The notes beneath the pieces were generated by a model. That model did no database searches. It was not told the origin of the DNA and was given only the letters and a program-made list of their open reading frames with translations. Made by a program: the position numbers and the translations under genes. This document shows positions 17,645 to 24,767 of a stretch of 33,364 nt of DNA, in pieces. Every line of letters begins with the position of its first letter. Position 1 is the stretch's first letter. The stretch comes from an uncultured Prevotellaceae bacterium (lineage in GTDB: Bacteria; Bacteroidota; Bacteroidia; Bacteroidales; Bacteroidaceae), in assembly GCA_900314985.1 (NCBI GenBank), contig OMXL01000030.1, positions 1 through 33,364 of the forward strand. Reading direction: 5' to 3'.

Positions 17645-17684
17645 AAATCCTAGGAAATCCTAGGACAGCCTAGGAAATCCTAGA
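17645..17684. repeat. Decanucleotide tandem array between secA and the ABC ATPase gene
   Basis: Four 10-nt units: AAATCCTAGG, AAATCCTAGG, ACAGCCTAGG, AAATCCTAGA. They fill nearly the whole gap after the secA stop. The first three contain the palindrome CCTAGG. They could act as a protein-binding array or be another neutral tandem repeat. Confidence 0.8.
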
Positions 17685-17696
17685 AAAGAAACGACT

Positions 17697-18434
17697 ATGA
17701 TTAAAATCGACAACCTTAAGAAGCAGTTTGGCGAGACAATAGCCTGTGATATCCCGTCGTTCCAGATTAACGACGGCGATATCCTGGGTCTCGTAGGTAA
17801 TAACGGAGCCGGTAAGACCACGCTCTTCCGCATGCTCCTCGACTTGCTCAAACCCGACGATGGTAGTGTAAACTATATACTTCCCTCGCCTTCAGGAGAG
17901 GGGTTAGGGGGTGAGTCCATCAATCCTGTAGAGAGCGAAGCGTGGAAGCAGCATGTCGGCGCCTATATCGACGAGGGCTTCCTCATCGACTTCCTCACCC
18001 CTGAGGAGTATTTCGCCTTCTTGGGCAAGGTGTCAGGCATGACCCAGCAGGATGTCGACGAGCGCTTGCAGGACTTCGAGCGCTTCGCCAATGGCGAGAT
18101 TTTCGGACAGAAGAAGCTCATCCGCAACCTCTCTGCAGGTAACAAGATGAAGGTGGGCATCATCTCTGCCCTACTCCGCAAGCCAGAGATTGTCATCCTC
18201 GACGAGCCCTTCAACTTCCTCGACCCTACCTCGCAGCTGGTCTTGAAGCACCTGCTCACTGACTACCAACAGCAGACAGGTGCCACCATCCTCATCTCCA
18301 GCCACAACCTACAGCATACGGTAGACATCTCTACCCGTATTGCCCTGCTGGAGCATGGTGTCATCATCCGCGACCTGCCTAACAACGAGGGCAGCGCACG
18401 TACCGAACTTGAGACCTACTTTGGTGCTGAGTAA
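17697..18434 (+). CDS. ABC transporter ATP-binding protein without adjacent permease
   Basis: A 245-residue cytoplasmic ATPase with Walker A GLVGNNGAGKTT (31-42), ABC signature LSAGNKMKVGI, Walker B VILDEPFNFLDP and the H-loop ISSHNLQ. Phrases such as YIDEGFLIDFLTPEEYF resemble ATPases of Bacteroidetes two-component exporters whose permease gene is usually adjacent; none is present here. Oddity: residues about 62-73 (LPSPSGEGLGGES) interrupt the usual short loop between the Walker A subdomain and SEAWKQHVG. They are encoded by a C-rich/G-rich element, so the insertion is probably a repeat. Core motifs are intact. Confidence 0.9.
   Translation: MIKIDNLKKQFGETIACDIPSFQINDGDILGLVGNNGAGKTTLFRMLLDLLKPDDGSVNYILPSPSGEGLGGESINPVESEAWKQHVGAYIDEGFLIDFLTPEEYFAFLGKVSGMTQQDVDERLQDFERFANGEIFGQKKLIRNLSAGNKMKVGIISALLRKPEIVILDEPFNFLDPTSQLVLKHLLTDYQQQTGATILISSHNLQHTVDISTRIALLEHGVIIRDLPNNEGSARTELETYFGAE
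17880..17915 (+). repeat. In-frame C/G-rich element inside the ABC ATPase gene
   Basis: A pyrimidine-rich half (CTTCCCTCGCC) is followed by a purine-rich half (AGGAGAGGGGTTAGGGGG), able to form an imperfect hairpin. It encodes LPSPSGEGLGGE. The GGGGTTAGGGGG core is close to the GTTAGGGGGTTGGGGG of the element at 851 and 8636, suggesting a related element class. Confidence 0.65.
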
Positions 18435-18476
18435 CCAACACCCCACGATTCCCCTAGACTTAGCTATGTTTAATGT

Positions 18477-19577
18477 ATGAATAAAGTTTTTTCAATAGGC
18501 GTTCTCTCAGCAGTCTTTACAGGACTGCTGGTGACGTCGTGTGCCAAGGACAAGAAGAAAGCGCATGACACCGCTCAATACCAGACGCTGGTGGTGAGCC
18601 GCAAGGACATGACCCTTCAGCGACAGTATAGTGCGCGAATGACGGGACGACAGATTGTGGAAATTAGACCACAGGTATCGGGCTGCATCACGCGCATCTG
18701 CATCAACGAAGGCGAGGCCGTCAAGAAAGGACAGGTGCTGTTTATCATTGACCAGGTTCCCTACAAGGCTGCCTTGGAGGTTGCTGTAGCAGCTCGCAAG
18801 AGCGCAGAAGCACGACTGGCTACGGCACGTATGAACTATAAGAACGAGACACAGCTAAAGGAGGGTCGCGTGGTTAGCGACGTCAGCGTAGAGACCATGC
18901 GCAATGCGCTGTTAGAGGCTGAAGCCTCGTTGGCACAGGCTAAGGCCCAGGAGTTGAACGCCCGCAACAATCTGAACTATACGGAGGTGAAGAGCCCCGT
19001 CAGCGGCGTGGCATCGATGATTCCCTGGCACGTAGGCTCATTGGTCAGCAGCAACATCAGCGAACCATTAGTGACGGTAGCCGACGACGCTGAGATGTAC
19101 GTTTATTTCAGCATCAGCGAGAACCAGGCCCTCGACCTCATCGCACAGTATGGCTCTATCGAGCAGTTCATCAGCAAGGCGCCAGCCGTCAGTCTGCGTC
19201 TGAACAACGGCCAGAACTACGACCAGCAGGGCACCATCAGCGCCGTCAGCGGCACCATTGACGACAAGACGGGTGCTGTCACGCTGCGTGCCACCTTCCC
19301 CAACAAGGGTGGTCTGTTGCATAATGGCGGTAGCGCTACGATTGTCGTGCCTACACAGCACAAAGACTGTGTCGTCATCCCTCAGGAGGCTACCTACGAG
19401 TTGCAGAACCGCATGTTCGTCTATCGTGTCGTCGATGGCAAGACAAAAGCTACGGCTGTCACCCTCTTCCCACAGAACAACGGCAAGGAGTATATCGTGG
19501 AGGAAGGTCTCAACGCTGGCGACACCATCATTGCCGAGGGTGCCGGACTGCTGAGAGAAGGCGTGGAGATTAAGTGA
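18477..19577 (+). CDS. RND efflux periplasmic adaptor (membrane fusion) lipoprotein
   Basis: An AcrA/MexE-type adaptor bridging the inner-membrane RND pump to an outer-membrane channel. The lipobox LLVTSC places Cys22 as the lipidated residue. The biotinyl-lipoyl half-motif EIRPQVSGCITRICINEGEA followed by VKKGQVLFIID is clear. A coiled-coil hairpin (about 95-160), the second lipoyl half (NYTEVKSPVSGVAS) and beta-barrel/MP domains follow. Length 366 is normal. The stop codon at 19575-19577 lies inside a heptanucleotide array, 42 nt before the pump gene. No promoter box is visible between the ABC gene and this one. Confidence 0.93.
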   Translation: MNKVFSIGVLSAVFTGLLVTSCAKDKKKAHDTAQYQTLVVSRKDMTLQRQYSARMTGRQIVEIRPQVSGCITRICINEGEAVKKGQVLFIIDQVPYKAALEVAVAARKSAEARLATARMNYKNETQLKEGRVVSDVSVETMRNALLEAEASLAQAKAQELNARNNLNYTEVKSPVSGVASMIPWHVGSLVSSNISEPLVTVADDAEMYVYFSISENQALDLIAQYGSIEQFISKAPAVSLRLNNGQNYDQQGTISAVSGTIDDKTGAVTLRATFPNKGGLLHNGGSATIVVPTQHKDCVVIPQEATYELQNRMFVYRVVDGKTKATAVTLFPQNNGKEYIVEEGLNAGDTIIAEGAGLLREGVEIK

Positions 19578-19599
19578 AAAGTGAAGAGTGAAGAGTGAA
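19572..19599. repeat. Heptanucleotide tandem array at the end of the adaptor gene
   Basis: Four 7-mers in register: AAGTGAA, AAGTGAA, GAGTGAA, GAGTGAA. The first contains the TGA stop codon of the adaptor gene, and further in-phase or out-of-phase TGA triplets follow. It lies in the gap before the RND pump gene. Confidence 0.85.
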
Positions 19600-19619
19600 T
19601 AATTTGCTACCGCTTTAAG

Positions 19620-22600
19620 ATGAACGTACGAACATTCATTGACCGCCCGATACTCTCTGGAGTCATCTCTGTGCTGATGGTGCTGGTGGGCATCATCGGA
19701 CTGACTCAGCTGCCGCTGGAACAATTCCCTGAGATAGCACCACCCACCGTCCGCATCATGGCCAGCTATACGGGTGCCAATGCCGAAACGGTGCAGAAAA
19801 GTGTCATCGTGCCCTTGGAGGAAGCCATCAATGGCGTAGAGGGCATGATGTATATGACCTCGTCAGCCTCCAACAACGGTACGGCCTCTATCGGCATCTT
19901 CTTCCGCCAGGGCACCGACCCCAATATGGCGATGGTCAACGTGCAGAACCGTGCCGCCACCGTCCAGGGCCGTCTGCCCAGCGACGTGGTGAAGAGCGGA
20001 CTCACCGTGCGCAAGCGCCAGACGTCGAACATCAAGCAAATAGCGGTCTATAGTCCTGACTCTACCTTCGACCGTGCCTTCCTGGCCAACTATACCAAGA
20101 TTAATATCGAGCCGCGCCTGAGCCGTATTCCTGGCGTGGGCGAGGTCAACGTGATGGGTGCCGACTACTCCATGCGCATCTGGCTCGACCCGCTGAAGAT
20201 GGCACACTACGGACTGACACCCTCCGACGTTACCAACGTGCTCAACGAGCAGAACGTCGAGGTGGCTACAGGTACGTTAGGTGCCGAGAGCCAGAACACG
20301 TTCCAGTATGTGCTGAAATATCGTGGCCGCTATGAGGAAGAACAGGAGTACGAGAACCTCGTCATCCGCTCGCTGCCCGATGGCGACGTGCTGCGCATTG
20401 GCGATATTGCCCGTGTGGAACTGGGTTCGCAGAACTATAACATCATTGGTGAGACCAATGGCTCGCCAGGCATCAATATCTCCATCAACCAGGTGGCGGG
20501 CTCCAATGCCAACGAGATCATCAAGCAGATTGATGCTGAGGTCGAGGACATCCGCCAGTCGTTGCCGCCAGGCATCGTCATCGAGGATTTGGAATCGAAG
20601 AAAGACTTCCTCGACGCCTCTATCGCCAGCGTGGTAGAGACGCTGCTCGAGGCCCTCGTGCTCGTCATCCTCGTGGTATGGCTGTTCTTAGGCAGCTGGC
20701 GCGCCACCATCATTCCCGCCATCGCCATCGTGGTGTCGCTGATAGCCACGCTGGCCGTCATCTATGCCATCGGCTTCTCGCTCAACATGCTGACGCTCTT
20801 TGCCCTCGTACTGGTGATTGGTACGGTGGTAGATGATGCCATCGTCGTGGTCGAGGCCGTACAGGCCAGGTTGGAGAGTGGTGAGAAGCAAGACATTCCT
20901 CTCACCTCTCACCCCTCACCTCTCACCTCCCAAGATATGGTCTCCGACGCCATGCACAACATCACCTCGGCACTCATTACCACCACGCTGGTGTTCATGG
21001 CCGTCTTCGTGCCCGTCTGCTTCATTGGCGGCGTCACCGGCACGTTCTATACGCAGTTCGGACTGACCATGGCCATTGCCGTCGCCATCTCGCTGTTCAA
21101 CGCCCTGACGCTCTCCCCTGCCCTGTCGGCCATCATCATGCGCGACTCCAAGCTGAACAAGTTCCAGGCACGCTTCAATGCTGGTTTCCAGGCACTCTCT
21201 GCCCGCTACAAAGGTATCGTCACGCGTTTCATCAACCGCAAGGTGCTGGCTGGCACGCTCGTTGTCGTGGCCATCGCCATCCTCGGCTGGATGATGAAGA
21301 CCACCAAGACGGGTCTCGTGCCCAACGAGGACATGGGTACCGTGTTTATCAACGTACAAGCATCACCAGGCAGCAGCCTACAACAGACCTATAACATCCT
21401 GAAAGAGGTAGAGTCGCGCATCAAGGACCTTCCCCAGCTGCGCATCTACTCCATGATGGCGGGCAACAGCAACAACTTCGAACAATCGTCGTCCAACGGT
21501 AACTTCACGCTCAAGCTGAAGAAGTGGGACGAGCGTACGGGCAAGGGCGACGACGTACAGAGCGTGGTCGACGAGATCTATCGTCGCACGGCCGACATCG
21601 CCAATGCCAAGATACAGGTGAATACGCAGAACATGCTGCCTGGCTTTGGCCGCATCAATGGTTTCGAGCTCCACGTACAAGACAAGCATGGCGGCACCAT
21701 CCAGGAGCTGCTGGGCTATACCAACAAGCTGATTGCAGCCCTCAGCGAGCGCCCCGAGATAGGCCGTGCCTACACCAATTTCTCGCTGAAATATCCGCAA
21801 TACCGCGTCGAGGTCGATGCCGCCCTGTGCAAGCGTCGTGGCGTGTCGCCTACCGACGTGCTCTCTGCCCTCAGCGGCTATGTCGGTGGCACCTACGCCT
21901 CCAACTTCGTGCGCTTCACCAAGCTCTACCGCGTCATGGTACAGGCCTCGCCCGAATACCGTCTCGATACCGAGTCGCTCAACAACATCTTTGTGCGCAC
22001 CTCGTCGGGCGAGATGTCGCCCATCGGCCAGTATCTCACGCTGACGCGTGTTTACGGCTCTGAGACGCTGTCGCGCTTCAATCTCTTCCCATCTATTCAG
22101 GTGGGTGGAACCGCTGCCGACGGCTATAGCAGTGGACAGGCCATCGACGCCATCCGCGAGGTCGCTGCCGAGGTGCTGCCCGAAGGCTACGGCTACGAGT
22201 TTGGCGGCATGACACGTGAGGAGGCATCCTCGCAGAACACCACCGCGCTGGTCTTCGTCATCTGCATCGTCTTCATCTACCTCATCCTCTGTGCCCTCTA
22301 CGAGAGCCTCTTCATCCCGTTGGCTGTCATTCTCAGCGTACCCTTCGGACTGGCAGGCTCGTTCCTCTTTGCATGGATGTGGGGACTGGAGAACAACATC
22401 TACATGCAGACCGGTCTCATCATGCTCATCGGACTGCTGTCGAAGACCGCCATCCTGCTCACCGAGTATGCCTCTACGCGCCGCCGTCAGGGCATGGGCA
22501 TCATCGATGCAGCCCTCGATGCTGCCGCCGTCCGTCTGCGACCCATCCTTATGACGTCGCTCACCATGGTCTTCGGACTCCTGCCACTGGCCCTTGCCAC

Positions 22601-22748
22601 AGGCGTTGGAGCCAACGGCAACCACTCCCTTGGCGTCGGCACCATTGGCGGTATGGTCATCGGTACCATCGCCCTGCTATTCATCGTCCCCGTGCTCTTC
22701 GTCATCTTCCAAACCCTCGAAGAGCGCGTCATGGGCAAGAAAGCATAA
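19620..22748 (+). CDS. RND-family multidrug efflux pump (HAE1, AcrB/MexF-like)
   Basis: An inner-membrane proton-driven tripartite efflux pump of 1042 residues starting MNVRTFIDRPILSGVISVLM. The periplasmic porter domain has PTVRIMASYTGANAETVQ near the start. TM4 carries the proton-relay pair in GTVVDDAIVVVEAV, and TM10 carries the conserved Lys in GLLSKTAILLTEYA. Substrates cannot be told from sequence. Oddity: about 12 residues (about 425-437, IPLTSHPSPLTS) extend the cytoplasmic loop after TM4; they are encoded by a heptanucleotide array that keeps frame. No outer-membrane factor gene follows, so the pump must use a TolC-like protein encoded elsewhere. Confidence 0.95.
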   Translation: MNVRTFIDRPILSGVISVLMVLVGIIGLTQLPLEQFPEIAPPTVRIMASYTGANAETVQKSVIVPLEEAINGVEGMMYMTSSASNNGTASIGIFFRQGTDPNMAMVNVQNRAATVQGRLPSDVVKSGLTVRKRQTSNIKQIAVYSPDSTFDRAFLANYTKINIEPRLSRIPGVGEVNVMGADYSMRIWLDPLKMAHYGLTPSDVTNVLNEQNVEVATGTLGAESQNTFQYVLKYRGRYEEEQEYENLVIRSLPDGDVLRIGDIARVELGSQNYNIIGETNGSPGINISINQVAGSNANEIIKQIDAEVEDIRQSLPPGIVIEDLESKKDFLDASIASVVETLLEALVLVILVVWLFLGSWRATIIPAIAIVVSLIATLAVIYAIGFSLNMLTLFALVLVIGTVVDDAIVVVEAVQARLESGEKQDIPLTSHPSPLTSQDMVSDAMHNITSALITTTLVFMAVFVPVCFIGGVTGTFYTQFGLTMAIAVAISLFNALTLSPALSAIIMRDSKLNKFQARFNAGFQALSARYKGIVTRFINRKVLAGTLVVVAIAILGWMMKTTKTGLVPNEDMGTVFINVQASPGSSLQQTYNILKEVESRIKDLPQLRIYSMMAGNSNNFEQSSSNGNFTLKLKKWDERTGKGDDVQSVVDEIYRRTADIANAKIQVNTQNMLPGFGRINGFELHVQDKHGGTIQELLGYTNKLIAALSERPEIGRAYTNFSLKYPQYRVEVDAALCKRRGVSPTDVLSALSGYVGGTYASNFVRFTKLYRVMVQASPEYRLDTESLNNIFVRTSSGEMSPIGQYLTLTRVYGSETLSRFNLFPSIQVGGTAADGYSSGQAIDAIREVAAEVLPEGYGYEFGGMTREEASSQNTTALVFVICIVFIYLILCALYESLFIPLAVILSVPFGLAGSFLFAWMWGLENNIYMQTGLIMLIGLLSKTAILLTEYASTRRRQGMGIIDAALDAAAVRLRPILMTSLTMVFGLLPLALATGVGANGNHSLGVGTIGGMVIGTIALLFIVPVLFVIFQTLEERVMGKKA
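20901..20928. repeat. Heptanucleotide tandem array in frame inside the RND pump gene
   Basis: Four 7-mers in register: CTCACCT, CTCACCC, CTCACCT, CTCACCT. They encode LTSHPSPLTS in the cytoplasmic loop between TM4 and the next segment, where AcrB-type pumps normally have only a short charged linker. Confidence 0.85.
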
Positions 22749-22769
22749 TAACACTTAACACTATTTGAT

Positions 22770-23057
22770 ATGAAGACAAAACATGTACAATACCAGACGC
22801 ACGGCACGTGCTCTCAACTCATTGACGTCACAGCCGACGAAAACGACATCATCCAGCAAGTATTCTTCCTGGGGGGCTGCAATGGCAACCTGCAAGGCAT
22901 CAGCCAACTGGTAAGAGGTCAGCGCATCGACGACGTCATCCCCCGCCTGAACGGCATCCGCTGTGGTGCTAAGAGCACCTCCTGTCCAGACCAGTTGTGC
23001 AGGGCACTCGAGCAGTTGAAGCAGGCGCCACTGGAGACCTCTACGCCAGTCGACTGA
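22770..23057 (+). CDS. Small TSCPD-domain protein (TIGR03905-like)
   Basis: 95 residues, cytoplasmic. It carries the conserved cysteines and the name motif in KSTSCPDQLCRALEQL (about 68-83), preceded by FFLGGCNGNLQGISQLVRG and RLNGIRCGAKS. The TSCPD domain also occurs at the C-terminus of class II ribonucleotide reductases and in short stand-alone proteins like this one, whose function is unknown; metal binding by the cysteines is plausible. It starts 21 nt after the pump gene on the same strand and may be co-transcribed, but a functional link is not evident. It converges with the minus-strand block beginning at 23116. Confidence 0.85.
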   Translation: MKTKHVQYQTHGTCSQLIDVTADENDIIQQVFFLGGCNGNLQGISQLVRGQRIDDVIPRLNGIRCGAKSTSCPDQLCRALEQLKQAPLETSTPVD

Positions 23058-23115
23058 AATTTTGAGGAAACAGAAAAAAAAAGAAGGAAAAGATTAACAT
23101 CTCTTCCCTCTTCCA

Positions 23116-23330
23116 TCAGCCATCTGAAATCAGTATGTCACTCACCTGTCTCTCTGGCATTTCAGGAACAATGGTATCCTCTGGTCTATCGCAATGTTTC
23201 TTGCCAGCCACACCGCAAAAGCTGTCTTGCCGACAGCGGGTCGTCCCGCAACAATGATAATGCGAGCCCTATCCAGACTTCCAATCATCCTATCAAGCTT
23301 TGGGAAACCAGTTAATATGACTTTGCTCAT
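23116..23330 (-). pseudogene. DnaB-like helicase fragment, truncated and frameshifted
   Basis: The open part (23142-23330) encodes 62 residues, LTGFPKLDRMIGSLD then IIIVAGRPAVGKTAFAVWLA and NIAIDQRIPLF. It aligns with residues about 205-255 of the full DnaB at 26931-28472 (Walker A ARPAMGKTAFALSMA). After that the frame runs into a stop. One base back, the frame continues LEMPERQVSDILISDG, matching the DnaB SLEMSDVQLTNRLIS motif, until a stop at 23116-23118. So the piece is broken by a small deletion/frameshift near 23161 and lacks both the N-terminal domain and the rest of the RecA fold. Its ATG overlaps the stop of the hydrolase gene (ATGA), so it may still be translated. A short functional peptide is less likely. 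Confidence 0.7.
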
Positions 23331-24121
23331 AACGCTTTTTCAAAGAAGTTGTCTTTAATCTCCCTTAAATCCTCCGTCAGAATACTGTTGCATCGTTCTG
23401 CTATTTCCTCTGGTATCGGATACACGCAGGCTGCAATTGCACCAGCCATAGCACCAATGGTATCAGAGTCACCGCCAAGAGATATGGCCAATCTTATCAC
23501 CTCTTCAAAAGAATTACCTTCTAAGAAGGCAATGATAGCTTCAGGCACACTACCCTGACAGGAAACATCAAATCCGTATCTTGGTCGAATTTCAGCAATT
23601 GTTCTGTTTAAGTCATAGCCAAACGTATTCTCCACATACGTCTTAATTTCTGCCTTAGATTTACCCTGCTTAGCAAGAAAAACACTGGTTGCGATAGCCT
23701 GAGCACCCTTTACCCCTTCTGGATGATTGTGACTCACTGATGCCGTAACGGCAGCTAACGCTAAGGCTTCATTCAGTGTTTTGGCATACAATCCCACAGG
23801 ACTAACACGCATGCCAGCACCATTACCCCAACTGTTATATGGCTGAGGATCATCTTCCCAAAGCCATCCCAGAAATCGACCGCCATATCCAGCGTCTGGA
23901 TGTAGATGCCCTAACTCCTGCATACAATATATTAAATAATGTATGGTGTGGGCTTCGTCCTCCGTCAGCCACTTGGCCACGGCTAATGTCATCACAGAAT
24001 CATCTGTAAAGCGACAACCTTGCTCAAACAACTCAAAGTCCATCGACTTCGTATTATAGAACTCGTATGTAGAGCCTATAATATCTCCGACAATAGCCCC
24101 TAACATCTTTACTTTATCCAT
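23327..24121 (-). CDS. ADP-ribosylglycohydrolase family protein (DraG-like)
   Basis: Family members remove ADP-ribose from proteins or small molecules using two divalent metal ions. The 264-residue product begins MDKVKMLGAIVGDIIGSTYE. It has the metal-binding FTDDSVMTLAVA, GNGAGMRVSPVGLYA, SHNHPEGVKGAQA, and the second metal motif GGDSDTIGAMAGAIA, so all hallmark acidic residues are present and it should be active. The start at 24121 was chosen because it lies 1 nt after the stop of the upstream gene; an in-frame ATG at 24148 would overlap that gene and add nine Asn/Ile-rich residues. It is the third gene of the ftsZ unit. The substrate is unknown; modified FtsZ is one possibility suggested by context. 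Confidence 0.92.
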   Translation of the reverse strand: MDKVKMLGAIVGDIIGSTYEFYNTKSMDFELFEQGCRFTDDSVMTLAVAKWLTEDEAHTIHYLIYCMQELGHLHPDAGYGGRFLGWLWEDDPQPYNSWGNGAGMRVSPVGLYAKTLNEALALAAVTASVSHNHPEGVKGAQAIATSVFLAKQGKSKAEIKTYVENTFGYDLNRTIAEIRPRYGFDVSCQGSVPEAIIAFLEGNSFEEVIRLAISLGGDSDTIGAMAGAIAACVYPIPEEIAERCNSILTEDLREIKDNFFEKAL

Positions 24122-24122
24122 A

Positions 24123-24767
24123 TTATTGTTTAATGTTATTATTATCATAGATTACTAACTCCCTAGGCAGGGTAATCACCTTCAGACGCTCATACCAGAT
24201 GCGACTGGAGCCTGCGAAGCGCTTTTGCGTATGGCCACTGATGATGTAATAGCTGGCAGCATATTCATCCATCATGTCGAGGAACACCTTCTTGATGCGC
24301 GAGCACTTCTCGTTGATGGCATTGTCCAGCGGATTCACCAGGTGTTCCACGCCCTCCACGATTTTCTCCTTGTCCAGCAGCTTTGCCGTTGCCATGTAGT
24401 ATCTCGTCAGTTCATCGCGGTACTCCCCTAGCCTCTTGAACTCAATGCCCTCAGGATGATTAAGGAACAACAGATACACAGCCTTGTGTACAGGTTGCAA
24501 CTCCACCTCTTTATTGTCATAGTCCACCAGGAAGAAGCGGTAGCCCTTCGTTATCTGCAATCTGCTCAGCTTCGTCCTGGCAGCCTCTATGCGCAGTTCC
24601 TCCAGCAGAGGGGCACCAATAGCCCTTAACAGCAAGTCTTTCCGACCTGCCATCTTCAGCTGTTCAGCCAGTAGCCTGACCTGTTCAGCCATTTCTTCCG
24701 GACTATGCTGCACCACCTCCATCATTCTGCCACATTCTTTGCCAACCTGCTCAGCCAACTCTTCCAT
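24123..24767 (-). CDS. Uncharacterised protein, copy A of a paralogous pair (possible winged helix)
   Basis: No named family recognised. Up to 214 residues. The N-terminal 60 are helical and charged (PEEMAEQVRLLAEQLKMAG). The conserved core carries VELQPVHKAVYLLFLNHPEG then IEFKRLGEYRDELTRYY, with NPLDNAINEKCSRIKKVF, SYYIISGH and the tail LPRELVIYD. The same landmarks in the same order occur in 29254-29781, so the two genes are paralogs. A helix-turn-helix with a wing is plausible from NAINEKCSRIKK, by analogy with response-regulator DNA-binding domains, but this is inference. The longer start (24767) overlaps ftsZ by 46 nt; an ATG at 24725 overlaps its stop as ATGA and may be the true start, giving 200 residues. 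It lies between ftsZ and the hydrolase. Confidence 0.75.
   Translation of the reverse strand: MEELAEQVGKECGRMMEVVQHSPEEMAEQVRLLAEQLKMAGRKDLLLRAIGAPLLEELRIEAARTKLSRLQITKGYRFFLVDYDNKEVELQPVHKAVYLLFLNHPEGIEFKRLGEYRDELTRYYMATAKLLDKEKIVEGVEHLVNPLDNAINEKCSRIKKVFLDMMDEYAASYYIISGHTQKRFAGSSRIWYERLKVITLPRELVIYDNNNIKQ

Noticed and set aside
21378-22625. A 415-codon open frame on the minus strand inside the RND pump gene
   Set aside because: Antisense shadow of a clearly coding, GC-rich gene with no recognisable domain or start signal.
23142-23330. The 62-codon DnaB-like frame considered as an intact small ATPase
   Set aside because: The matching SLEM motif continues in another frame and most of the RecA fold is absent, so a remnant is more likely.
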